This document shows, piece after piece, positions 1 to 10,779 of a stretch of DNA of 64,000 nt (positions are counted from its first letter, which is position 1; every line of letters begins with the position of its first letter). This DNA comes from Legionella clemsonensis (GTDB taxonomy: Bacteria; Pseudomonadota; Gammaproteobacteria; Legionellales; Legionellaceae): NCBI RefSeq assembly GCF_002240035.1, contig NZ_CP016397.1, forward strand, positions 1,452,501 through 1,516,500. The letters run 5' to 3'. The position numbers were made by a program, and so were the translations under genes. The notes under the pieces are model-generated. The model had not been told where the DNA came from. It made no database searches and saw only the letters and a program-made list of their open reading frames with translations.

Positions 1-2575
<2,575 letters not shown>

Positions 2576-2712
2576 TATAACCTGAATTGCTTCAGGGTAT
2601 GGCAACAAACGATTAAACGAGTCAACCTTGTGTTGCCCTTAACTTCTTTACCAGCCTGCTGGCAAGACAGAGAATAAAACAATCCTGTCCACCCAGCTGG
2701 AAAACCAGTTTT
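2576..2712 (+). other. 23S-5S internal transcribed spacer
   Basis: The spacer contains no tRNA that I can fold. It has a perfect small hairpin right after the 23S end (CCTGAA-ttgc-TTCAGG, 2581-2596) and a second one (CCAGC-ct-GCTGG, 2651-2662). These are probably rRNA processing stems; that role is inferred from position. Confidence 0.6.
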
Positions 2713-2828
2713 CCTGGCGACCATAGCGGTTTGGAACCACCTGATTCCATCTCGAACTCAGAAGTGAAACAGACCAGCGCCGATGATAGTGTGAGGCTTC
2801 CTCATGCGAAAGTAGGTCATCGCCAGGG
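2713..2828 (+). rRNA. rrf: 5S ribosomal RNA
   Basis: A 5S rRNA of about 115 nt follows the 23S in the usual order. Its ends pair (CTGGCGA near 2714 with TCGCCAG near 2820), and the conserved core CCATCTCGAACTCAGAAGTG (about 2747-2766) and GCGAAAGTAGG (about 2807) are present. Exact ends are estimated from the terminal helix. Confidence 0.95.
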
Positions 2829-2837
2829 TTTTATTCC

Positions 2838-2864
2838 AAAGCGGCCTCGTGCCGCTTTTTTTTA
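2838..2864 (+). terminator. rRNA operon rho-independent terminator
   Basis: AAAGCGGC-CTCGT-GCCGCTTT forms a compact GC-rich stem followed by a run of eight or more T residues, ten bases after the 5S end. This is a textbook intrinsic terminator closing the rRNA operon. Confidence 0.93.
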
Positions 2865-3002
2865 CCTATTTTACTTTTAATGCTTATCTACTCCAATTAA
2901 TTAAGATCTTCTCTTTACCCTATTATCCTATGCAACTCAGCTCTACACTTTATTAAAAAGATATTAAGATGTTTTTACTTTTTAAATTCCTACGTTCACG
3001 GT

Positions 3003-3008
3003 TATAAT
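3003..3008 (+). promoter_or_regulatory. -10 hexamer of the pilF-rodZ-hisS operon promoter
   Basis: A consensus TATAAT lies about 22 bases before the probable GTG start of pilF. The -35 region is only a T/A-rich stretch around 2979-2985, so the call rests on the -10 element and the absence of another gene between the rRNA terminator and pilF. Confidence 0.5.
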
Positions 3009-3029
3009 AACCCATCTTTTTTGGGTCAT

Positions 3030-3818
3030 GTGAAGAATGTGTTGAATTTACGGTTTTTACCTTTTTTTATATTGCTATTTTTAACGGCATGTCAGCATGC
3101 AACGACGGTAAAGAGCGAGCATAGCAGTTCTAATAAACCCAAAACTCAAGAGGCAGCTATTTATAACACACAATTAGGAATAGCTTACTTGAAACAGGGT
3201 GACATGCCCCGGGCAAAACGAAAATTATTAAATGCGTTGGATTTAGCTCCAAACTCTGCTGACGTCAATGTTGCTATGGCTTATTATCTGGAAAAAACAG
3301 GTAATCTCAAGGAAGCAAAAACTTATTATCAAAAAGCTTTATTGCTTGCACCAAAGAGTGGGGCTCAATTAAATAATTACGGTACTTTTTTATGCCGCCT
3401 TGGCAAATATGCTGAGGCTGAAAATTATTTTCTTCGGGCAACTGGTGATGTGCAATATATTCATACCGCTGCAGCCTATGAAAATGCGGGGCTCTGTGCG
3501 CAAGCCATTCCTGATTATAGTAAGGCAAAAAAATACTTTATAAGAGCATTAGAGCAAGATCCAAAACGGAAACAATCATTGTATGAATTGGCAACCATTG
3601 AACTTAAGCAAAAACATGCTGGTAAAGCATTAATGTATCTGCAAGAATATCAGGATTCAGTCAACCATGATCCCACTCTACTTGCCTTGACTGTTGACGC
3701 AGCTCATCAGGCGGGTAAAAAAAATGTTGAATTAGACTATAAGCAACGTCTAAATCAGTTAAGTAAATTTACGGACTATACCGGAGCAAAGAATGAATAC
3801 AACAATCGCAATGGATGA
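3030..3818 (+). CDS. pilF: PilF/PilW-type TPR lipoprotein, type IV pilus assembly
   Basis: This is an outer-membrane lipoprotein of the PilF/PilW family, the pilotin that helps the PilQ secretin assemble. The N-terminus is a lipoprotein signal with the lipobox LTAC, followed by a low-complexity linker and TPR repeats (for example AYLKQGDMPRAKRKLLNALD and its tandem relatives) up to about residue 210. The start is uncertain: TTG 3021, GTG 3030 and GTG 3039 are in frame and none has a strong ribosome binding site; GTG 3030 gives a compact signal peptide. It overlaps rodZ by 26 bases, so the two are co-translated. In enterobacteria pilF-like and rodZ genes also sit upstream of hisS. The pilBCD genes of the same machine lie 34 kb away in this window. 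Confidence 0.88.
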   Translation: MKNVLNLRFLPFFILLFLTACQHATTVKSEHSSSNKPKTQEAAIYNTQLGIAYLKQGDMPRAKRKLLNALDLAPNSADVNVAMAYYLEKTGNLKEAKTYYQKALLLAPKSGAQLNNYGTFLCRLGKYAEAENYFLRATGDVQYIHTAAAYENAGLCAQAIPDYSKAKKYFIRALEQDPKRKQSLYELATIELKQKHAGKALMYLQEYQDSVNHDPTLLALTVDAAHQAGKKNVELDYKQRLNQLSKFTDYTGAKNEYNNRNG

Positions 3819-4365
3819 GGTTCAGAAGGATAATCATGAAAAGCCTGGCATGCTATTAGCTCGCGTGCGTGAAAAGAAAGGCTATAGTCAGGAATATGTG
3901 GCTGGTAAATTGCATTTAAGAGTTAGAGTTATCGAATTATTAGAAGAAGATAACTATCAACAAATGCCTGAACCTGTGTTTATCAAGGGATATTTACGCG
4001 CCTATGCAAAATTACTAGGCATTCCTGCGGATCCTTTACTCGCAACTTTTAACATCATGCATACACCTGAAAGAAAGCTGGAAAAAGCATTGTGGCAAAG
4101 TAAACGCGAATCTCATAAAGGTGAACGTGCTGTTCGTTGGTTGACTGGACTGATAGCAATTGCCGTATTAGTAGCTGTTGGAATATGGTGGCAAAAAAAC
4201 AGAGATATCCAGCAGATAGCAATTTCTAAAAATTCTCAAAATGAAACAATAACGAAGAAAAATGATCCGGATATTCGATTAACTGATCTTTCTAAAATGC
4301 AAGCGATATTTTCATCAAATAGCAGTGCTGGTCAGCTAACGCCTATGGAGAATAAAGGTGGCTGA
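3793..4365 (+). CDS. rodZ: RodZ-like HTH/transmembrane protein, short form
   Basis: This is a RodZ-family protein, known to link MreB to the membrane during rod-shape morphogenesis. Residues about 17-85 form the RodZ-type helix-turn-helix (LLARVREKKGYSQEYVAGKL, then the family motif PEPVFIKGYLRAYAKLLG). One transmembrane segment follows at about 116-133 (LTGLIAIAVLVAVGIWW). Only about 55 residues remain outside the membrane, so the periplasmic beta domain (DUF4115) of full-length RodZ (about 340 residues in E. coli) is absent. The start at 3793 is favoured by GGAG nine bases upstream. It overlaps pilF and hisS, consistent with one operon. Confidence 0.85.
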   Translation: MNTTIAMDEVQKDNHEKPGMLLARVREKKGYSQEYVAGKLHLRVRVIELLEEDNYQQMPEPVFIKGYLRAYAKLLGIPADPLLATFNIMHTPERKLEKALWQSKRESHKGERAVRWLTGLIAIAVLVAVGIWWQKNRDIQQIAISKNSQNETITKKNDPDIRLTDLSKMQAIFSSNSSAGQLTPMENKGG

Positions 4366-5641
4366 TAAAATTCAAGCAGTGCGGGGTATGAATGATGTTT
4401 TACCCGATGAAACTTCTTTCTGGAGAGAACTTGAAGCTGTATTTATTCGCTGTATGCAACAATACGGCTATCAGGAGATTCGTTTCCCTCTCGTAGAGAG
4501 TACGCATCTTTTTAAACGTTCAATTGGTGAAGTTACTGATATTGTTGAAAAAGAAATGTATACTTTCACCGATTTAAATGGGGATAGCTTAACATTAAGA
4601 CCAGAAGGAACAGCAAGCTGTTTGCGCGCTTGTTTAGAACATGGATTACTTCATAATCAACAGCAGAAGCTCTGGTACATGGGACCTATGTTTCGTCATG
4701 AAAAACCACAAAAGGGCAGATACAGGCAGTTTCATCAAGTGGGTGTGGAAGCATTAGGCATTAGCGGAGTGCCCATTGAGTTGGAATTAATTGCTCTCTG
4801 CCTGCGTTTATGGAAGTTATTAGGTATTGAAAACCATGTTCAATTGCAAATTAATACCTTGGGTGAGTTAACCGAGCGTCAAAATTACCGCAGTAAACTT
4901 ATAGAATATTTCAAGAGTCATTTTGATAAATTAGATGAGGATAGCAAACGACGTCTTGACAGAAATCCTTTGAGAATATTGGATAGCAAAAATCCACAGA
5001 TGCAGGCTTTACTTCAGAAGGCTCCCCAGTTAATTGATTCCCTTGGCGTCGAAAGTAAAAAACGTTTTGCAGATCTTTGTGAGGGGCTAAATCAATTGAG
5101 AATTCCCTATACCGTCAATCCTTTTTTAGTAAGAGGTTTGGATTACTATGGCCATATGGTTTTTGAATGGATTACTGATAAATTAGGCAGTCAGGCAACA
5201 GTTTGCGCAGGTGGTCGTTATGATGTGCTTATAGAACAGCTAGGCGGTAATCCAACACCTGCTGTAGGGTTTGCCATGGGTATTGAGCGCTTGCTGCTAT
5301 TACTGGAAAATTTAAATTTGATTCTAAGACCTGCGAAATCACCTTCTTTATTTATCATTGCTACAGGTGAGGAAGGTATGCAGCAGGCACTTCTGATTGC
5401 AGAGCAACTGCGCGATATTAATGCCAACTGGGAAATTATCACCAACACGGTGGGAGGAAGTTTTAAAAGTCAATTTAAAAAAGCGGATAAAAGTGGTGCG
5501 GAATTCGCGTTAATTCTTGGAGAGGAAGAAACAAAAACTCAGACAATAAGCATAAAAAACTTGCGTAAAGAAGAAGAACAAGTAACTATTCCGCAGCAGG
5601 AATTGGCCAAATTTATACAGAACTCTCTTGGAATGTGGTAG
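4358..5641 (+). CDS. hisS: Histidyl-tRNA synthetase
   Basis: Class II aminoacyl-tRNA synthetase charging tRNA-His in the cytoplasm; 427 residues is the normal bacterial length. The class II motif 2 region (YMGPMFRHEKPQKGRYRQFH), the histidine-binding segments (RGLDYY, GGRYD) and motif 3 (VGFAMGIERLLLLL) are all visible, followed by the C-terminal anticodon-binding domain. The start is GTG 4358, overlapping the rodZ stop by eight bases with GGAGAATAAAG upstream. In E. coli ispG sits between rodZ and hisS; here it is missing and the two genes overlap directly. Confidence 0.97.
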   Translation: MADKIQAVRGMNDVLPDETSFWRELEAVFIRCMQQYGYQEIRFPLVESTHLFKRSIGEVTDIVEKEMYTFTDLNGDSLTLRPEGTASCLRACLEHGLLHNQQQKLWYMGPMFRHEKPQKGRYRQFHQVGVEALGISGVPIELELIALCLRLWKLLGIENHVQLQINTLGELTERQNYRSKLIEYFKSHFDKLDEDSKRRLDRNPLRILDSKNPQMQALLQKAPQLIDSLGVESKKRFADLCEGLNQLRIPYTVNPFLVRGLDYYGHMVFEWITDKLGSQATVCAGGRYDVLIEQLGGNPTPAVGFAMGIERLLLLLENLNLILRPAKSPSLFIIATGEEGMQQALLIAEQLRDINANWEIITNTVGGSFKSQFKKADKSGAEFALILGEEETKTQTISIKNLRKEEEQVTIPQQELAKFIQNSLGMW

Positions 5642-5652
5642 GAGATTAATAG

Positions 5653-6327
5653 ATGTCAGTATATATGACAGAAGAAGAACAGTTGGAAGCAATAAAAAAA
5701 TGGTGGCAGAAATATAATTCAATAATTACTGTCGCTCTCTCCATAGTTTTGCTTGCTATTGCCGGTTATAAATATTGGTCATGGCACCAATATAAAGTAA
5801 GCATGCAAGCTTCCAGCACCTATGAGCGAATGATGGTTGCCTTTTCAAATCAGGATAATAAAAGTGTTCGGGCCTATGCCAATCAACTCATTCATGATTA
5901 TGATAAGACTGTCTATGCAGATGCTGCGCGTTTAACTTTGGCTAAACTGTATGTTGGATTTGATAAATATGCTAAAGCACGTGAGAATCTGGAATATGTA
6001 GCCAATCATTCAACAATGCAGGCACTAAAGCAAGTGGCTAAAATTCGTATTGCTCGTCTTTTTGCTGCTGAAAAAGCTTATGACAAAGCACTTGCTGAAT
6101 TAACCGTGGTTAGTGATGAAGCTTATATGCCTGTTATTAATGAATTGAAAGGTGATATTTATGCGGCGACTGGTAAATATCAACAAGCCATTAATTCCTA
6201 TAAGGAAGCTATTACTGAAGTACGTACTCATGGAATGGGGAATCTTTTTCTTGAAATGAAAACCAACGAATTAGCTGCTCTTGCTCAATCAATGAGAAAA
6301 GACAATGGTAATGTTCAAGCTGCTTAA
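5653..6327 (+). CDS. yfgM: YfgM-like ancillary SecYEG translocon subunit
   Basis: A 224-residue inner-membrane protein with a short cytoplasmic N-terminus (MSVYMTEEEQLEAIKKWWQK), one transmembrane segment at about 22-42 and a periplasmic TPR-like domain. Its family (YfgM/PpiD) associates with the SecYEG translocon and periplasmic chaperones. Family assignment rests on the characteristic EEEQ...IKKWW start, the topology and the conserved position between hisS and bamB. The start has GGAGATT about seven bases upstream and lies 11 bases after hisS. Confidence 0.9.
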   Translation: MSVYMTEEEQLEAIKKWWQKYNSIITVALSIVLLAIAGYKYWSWHQYKVSMQASSTYERMMVAFSNQDNKSVRAYANQLIHDYDKTVYADAARLTLAKLYVGFDKYAKARENLEYVANHSTMQALKQVAKIRIARLFAAEKAYDKALAELTVVSDEAYMPVINELKGDIYAATGKYQQAINSYKEAITEVRTHGMGNLFLEMKTNELAALAQSMRKDNGNVQAA

Positions 6328-6334
6328 GAGGTTA

Positions 6335-7497
6335 ATGATGAACATGAATAAAAAACTATTACTCCTGACTTTATCCCTGGCTTTACAAGCCTGTAATCAT
6401 CTTGATAATTACATGTTAGGTAAAGACAATACTCCAGCACCAGCTGAATTAGAGCCTTTAAAGCCAAAAGTTGCTTTAAAAGAAAAATGGTCAGTGCCTG
6501 TGAGTGCAAAAACAACGAATGTTCATCTTAAACTTAAACCAGCCATTGTGGGTAATGTGGTCTATACAGCCGATGCCAGCGGCTCAATTGAGGCTGTTGA
6601 TAAGACAAATGGTAAGTTACTTTGGAACAAAAAACTGCCAAGTGGCATAGTTAGTGGTCCAAGTGTGGCAGCAGGTTCTGTTGCTCTTGGTACAGACTCT
6701 TCTGCAGTGACATTGCTAAAACAAGAGGATGGTAGTGAATTATGGACAGCAAAAGTTTCCAGTGAAGTTCTTTCCAAGCCAGTTATTACTGGTAGTAAAG
6801 TAATTGCAAAAACTATTGATGGCAATTTATATGCGTTGGATATAGTCACAGGAAAGACTCTATGGGTTTCTGAACATGGCGCTCCGAGTTTAATCTTAAA
6901 AGCAAGCTCGTCCCCTGTAGTGGTTGGAAATAAACTTGTTCTGGTAGGGTATTCAGATGGCAAAATGGATGCAGTAGATCTGGCAACAGGTCGTTTGATT
7001 TGGCAACGCAGTATTGCTTATGCTACTGGTGCCAGTGATGTTGAACGTTTGGTTGATATTGATGCAGATCCTATAATTCGGGGAATATAGCCTATTTAGC
7101 AAGTTATCAGGGGTATGTAGGCGCTTTATCACTTGTGGATGGTCAATTTTTGTGGCGCAAGCCTGCGTCTGTTTACAAAAATATGGCAATTGATGACACA
7201 ACACTTTATATCACGGACAGCGATGATGTTGTTTGGGCTATTAATAGACAAAATGGACAGGTCAATTGGAAACAAGTGGCTTTAAAAGCTCGTGGGTTAA
7301 CTGAACCTGTTTTAATGGATAATCGAGTCATTGTTGGCGATAAGACAGGACTTTTGCATGTGCTTGCAAAAAGCAATGGTAATTTAATTTCGCGAGCACA
7401 ATTAGGTGGTGCTATAACAACGGCTCCGTCTATCTCCCGAAATAATATTTATGTCATGACTAGTAATGGCAAATTAAACCGATTTTCTGTGAGCTAA
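6335..7497 (+). pseudogene. bamB: bamB, outer-membrane assembly lipoprotein, interrupted by a -1 frameshift
   Basis: BamB is the beta-propeller lipoprotein of the BAM complex that inserts outer-membrane proteins. The first part (6335-7090) has a lipobox LQAC and PQQ-like blades, then hits TAG at 7088 right after ADPIIRG. The second part (about 7085-7497) continues the same protein in another frame: ASYQGYVGALSLVDGQFLW and on to a normal C-terminus. Restoring one A in the GGAATA at 7082-7087 would rejoin the frames and give about 387 residues, the usual BamB length. The likely start is one of the clustered ATGs at 6335, 6338 and 6344 after AAGAGG. Either a real pseudogene, a phase variant, or a sequencing/assembly error; the rest of both halves looks intact, which favours a very recent event or an error. 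Confidence 0.88.
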
Positions 7498-7501
7498 TGA
7501 A

Positions 7502-8887
7502 ATGATTCCTGTTATTGCCCTTGTTGGTCGACCTAACGTTGGTAAATCAACCTTATTTAATCGACTGACGCGCACTCAGGATGCGTTAGTTGCCGATTTT
7601 CCAGGACTAACGCGTGATAGACAATATGGACAAGCTGAATTTGAGGAGAAACCCTTTATTGTTATAGATACAGGTGGAGTAGGGGTAGATGACTTGGCTG
7701 TTGATGCCCTGATGTCCAGGCAATCGGCAGTTGCTTTAGAGGAAGCAACTATTGTTCTGTTTTTGGTGGATGCCCGCTCCGGTTTAACAGGGGTTGATGA
7801 AAATATCGCTCACCAGCTGAGGAAATCAAATAAACCGGTCTACCTTGTTGTTAATAAAACAGATGGTCTGCAAGAAGAAATGGCATGTGCTGAATTTCAG
7901 ACCTTAGGATTTAATGAAGTTCATCCTATCTCAGCAACGCATGGCCGAGGCATGCATGCACTATTAGGGAAATTAACAGCATCATTTGAGCCAGCTGTTG
8001 AAGAGCAGACTGACAATGCAGCAATAAAAATAGCCTTTGTAGGGCGTCCTAATGTCGGAAAATCCACCCTAATTAATCGTATCTTGGGCGAAGAGCGTGT
8101 TGTTGTTTATGATATGCCAGGCACTACGCGGGATAGTATTGCTATTCCTTTTACTAGAGAAGAAAAAGGCTACATTCTTATTGATACAGCTGGTATTCGG
8201 CGACGTGCGCGTGTGGATGAAAAAATTGAAAAATTTTCTGTTATAAAAACTTTACAATCAATTAAGGAATCTCATGTTTGCATGATGCTTTTGGATGCAA
8301 GAGAAGGTTTAACTGAGCAAGACATGCACTTATTAGGCTTTATAATTGAAGCAGGTAAGGCTTTGGTAATTGCTGTAAATAAATGGGATGGTCTGACTGA
8401 TGAACATAAAGAACATGTGCGTGAAGAATTGAATCGCCGTCTTCATTTTGTTCATTTCGCTAAAATTCGATTTATCTCTGCATTACATGGGAGTGGTGTG
8501 GGTTTATTATTTAAAGATATTGAGCAAGCCTATTCCTCTGCCATGCAATCGTTTTCTACGCCAAAATTAACACGCTTGTTACAAGATTTTGTAAGCCAAC
8601 ATACGCCACCCTTGGTTCAGGGGCGCAGAATAAAATTACGTTATGCACATGCCGGAGGACATAATCCACCCATTATTGTTATTCATGGTAATCAAGTAGA
8701 ATCACTACCGGATAGCTATAAACGCTATCTTACCAATGCATTTGTGACCCATTTGGGTTTAATAGGCACTCCTTTAAGATTGGAGTTTAAAGGTGGAGTG
8801 AATCCATTTAAAGACAAAAAAAATAAATTAACAGAACGACAAATCAAAAGAAAACGGCGTTTAATGAAGCATGTCAAAAAGAAATAA
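7502..8887 (+). CDS. der: GTPase Der (EngA), ribosome assembly
   Basis: Essential double-GTPase needed for maturation of the 50S subunit. Two G domains in tandem are visible, each with its P-loop GRPNVGKST (near residues 8 and 182), switch DTGG/DTAG, and NKTDG/NKWDG specificity motifs. A C-terminal KH-like domain follows, ending in a basic tail ([13 protein letters not shown]). The length of 461 residues is typical. It starts four bases after the bamB stop, the same neighbour relation as in enterobacteria, so its transcription should come from the pilF/hisS operon. Confidence 0.97.
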   Translation: MIPVIALVGRPNVGKSTLFNRLTRTQDALVADFPGLTRDRQYGQAEFEEKPFIVIDTGGVGVDDLAVDALMSRQSAVALEEATIVLFLVDARSGLTGVDENIAHQLRKSNKPVYLVVNKTDGLQEEMACAEFQTLGFNEVHPISATHGRGMHALLGKLTASFEPAVEEQTDNAAIKIAFVGRPNVGKSTLINRILGEERVVVYDMPGTTRDSIAIPFTREEKGYILIDTAGIRRRARVDEKIEKFSVIKTLQSIKESHVCMMLLDAREGLTEQDMHLLGFIIEAGKALVIAVNKWDGLTDEHKEHVREELNRRLHFVHFAKIRFISALHGSGVGLLFKDIEQAYSSAMQSFSTPKLTRLLQDFVSQHTPPLVQGRRIKLRYAHAGGHNPPIIVIHGNQVESLPDSYKRYLTNAFVTHLGLIGTPLRLEFKGGVNPFKDKKNKLTERQIKRKRRLMKHVKKK

Positions 8888-8920
8888 TCTGTTTGGAGCT
8901 TCATCTGCTATTGTATAATT

Positions 8921-9358
8921 TTATACATCTGATACAAAGTATGTGCGCAAGGTTAATACATCACAGGGAGCATGATGAAGCATTGCATAAGCTGTACTGC
9001 CTAAAAAAGCAGGGACAGCACTCGGCGCATGACTTCCAAGAATAATTAAACCGCAACCCAGTGTTTTTACTTTTTCCAAAATATGCGTTTTAAGCGAACC
9101 AATTTCTACATGTTGTTGCTCTAATGGAATATTTAGTGCATCGCCCAAAAGACTCATTACTGTTTGAGCATCATCCTTAACAGGATTGGCAAGCTCGGCA
9201 AATCCAAGGCTTTGAGCCAATTGCAGACTTGTAGGGGGTTCGATCACATGGAGTAAGTGTAATTTAGCGTCAAAATTATAAGCAATTTCGGCTGCTTTTT
9301 TACAAATATCAAAATGTTGATCACTTAAATCGGTGGCATGCAAAATAGAGGTGTACAC
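8921..9358 (-). CDS. Universal stress protein, UspA family
   Basis: A 145-residue cytoplasmic stress protein of the UspA fold. It shows the N-terminal beta strand and helix (YTSILHATDLSDQH) and the C-terminal nucleotide-binding glycine motif (LGSHAPSAVPAFLGSTA, then HHAPCDVL), which suggests an ATP-binding rather than non-binding member. It is monocistronic and convergent with der. The start ATG has CGAGGAAAAATC just upstream on the minus strand. Legionella genomes carry several paralogues, so no specific symbol is given. Confidence 0.92.
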   Translation of the reverse strand: MYTSILHATDLSDQHFDICKKAAEIAYNFDAKLHLLHVIEPPTSLQLAQSLGFAELANPVKDDAQTVMSLLGDALNIPLEQQHVEIGSLKTHILEKVKTLGCGLIILGSHAPSAVPAFLGSTAYAMLHHAPCDVLTLRTYFVSDV

Positions 9359-9477
9359 GATTTTTCCTCGCTTAACGACAGTCCATTACGCATAATTTTA
9401 GTTGATTTTTTACCGGAAAGTATGAGGTTCCAATAATTAATTTTGTTTGATATGAAAACAATAGAAATGGGGGTTAG

Positions 9478-10118
9478 GTTGAGGACGTAAATTTTAGACC
9501 TTTTGATACTTCTCTTTCCTACTTCAATCCCATTAAAATTGATAAATTATTGTCAGGTGATTATAAAAGGTTATCGCTTGAAAAATTACATGGAGTAAAA
9601 GGTCTTCCTATCTATAGTATTCGAGTCAATGATACGACTCGTTTGTTATTCACGGCCTATAAAGGGAATATCTGCCTCTTATCTGAAGTGCTATATCATA
9701 AATATGAATCCAATCGTTTCTTAAAAGATCCCCAAGTACTCAAAGCATTTTTAGTTAAAATGGGTGCTAGTCTGCATATCAAAATTGAAGAAAAATTAGG
9801 CTCATCTCCTTTTTCCGAAGAAGAATTGAAAAATGAATTAGGTGGCTCAGCAGAGGTTGCAGTTGATTTCGTGCCTTTAGATTATTATAAGCAACAGTTT
9901 AAAAAATCTGCGGTAACAGTATTTGAATCAACAAAAGATGATTTGCTTAAAAATTATGCTTTCTATGGGGAGGAGGTTAAAGACAGAATTGCTAGAAAAT
10001 TGCTCAGCGTATAAACTTAGGAGACAATGAAAACTCAATTAAGTTGCTTCCTGTTGATATTGCAGAAGTGATGGGACATGAAGCTATTTGTAGATCTTTT
10101 AAAGTCAAAAGCGGCTGA
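9478..10118 (+). pseudogene. Decayed coding remnant, possible RelE-like N-terminal domain
   Basis: From 9478 to 10014 one frame is open and has protein-like content (segments such as GVKGLPIYSIRVNDTTRLLF), but there is no ATG or GTG start: the frame follows a TAG at 9475 and the first possible initiator is TTG 9550, inside what looks like coding sequence. The pattern recalls the RelE/ParE-like domain fused ahead of UvrD-type helicases in some Legionella proteins; this is a weak inference. A second frame from 9996 to the TGA at 10116 reads INLGDNENSIKLLPVDIAEV and onward, also protein-like, suggesting a frameshift near 10000. I read this as a broken 5' fragment rather than a working gene. Confidence 0.45.
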
Positions 10119-10296
10119 ATCAGTAGCTTATCCATCCTTTTTCAAGCAACACCCTATGCTTGCTAACAATACAGTGGTGGCCCCTAAGGGTTCTAGGCTC
10201 AAATTGGATTTTTCCATCTGACACACTCTTTTAGCATAAGTGTTTATGAGGTAAGATCTGTAGCCGCGATGGCTTATGACTCAGAAGAGCAATTAT
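10119..10296. other. Intergenic region with possible insertion-sequence debris
   Basis: No complete gene is visible. On the + strand a short frame ends VVAPKGSRLKLDFSI then stop at about 10219, and another short open stretch precedes folK. These look like end pieces of old genes or an insertion sequence, but I cannot name one. Confidence 0.3.
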
Positions 10297-10779
10297 TTAT
10301 TTTTTTGATTTTATTGTTACACAATTTTCGTCATTTTCAATCAGTTCGGTAAGAACTGTGCCTTGTAACTGTATAGGTTCGGCTGCTATTTCAAGCAAGG
10401 GAACGAAAACAAAATCCCTTAAATGGATGCGTGGGTGTGGAAGCATCAGTGGTTTTGAACATATTCTTAAAGAACCATAAAGCAATATATCAATATCAAG
10501 TGTTCTGCTTCCCCAGCGTACAGTACGCACTCTTCCGTGCTTTTGCTCTATTTTTTGACACTCTCTCAATAATTGTTGCGGTGTAAGTGATGTTTTTAAC
10601 ATTACAACAGTATTAACAAAATCAGGTTGAATTTTTCTTCCCCATGCTTTACTTCTAAAAAGGCTAGCTATTTTAAGTAAATGTGTAGAGGGTAGGGTAC
10701 GCAACGATTGTAAGGCTTTGCGAAGTTGCCTCTCGGGAGAATCCAGGTTACTGCCAAGACTTAAATAACATAGGTTCAT
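10297..10779 (-). CDS. folK: 2-amino-4-hydroxy-6-hydroxymethyldihydropteridine pyrophosphokinase (HPPK)
   Basis: Transfers pyrophosphate from ATP to 6-hydroxymethyl-dihydropterin in folate biosynthesis. The 160-residue protein starts with the family N-terminus CYLSLGSNLDSPERQLRKAL and carries the HPPK signature RTVRWGSRTLDIDIL followed by the LPHPR motif. Its ATG overlaps the pcnB stop by four bases (ATGA), the same pcnB-folK coupling as in E. coli. Confidence 0.97.
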   Translation of the reverse strand: MNLCYLSLGSNLDSPERQLRKALQSLRTLPSTHLLKIASLFRSKAWGRKIQPDFVNTVVMLKTSLTPQQLLRECQKIEQKHGRVRTVRWGSRTLDIDILLYGSLRICSKPLMLPHPRIHLRDFVFVPLLEIAAEPIQLQGTVLTELIENDENCVTIKSKK

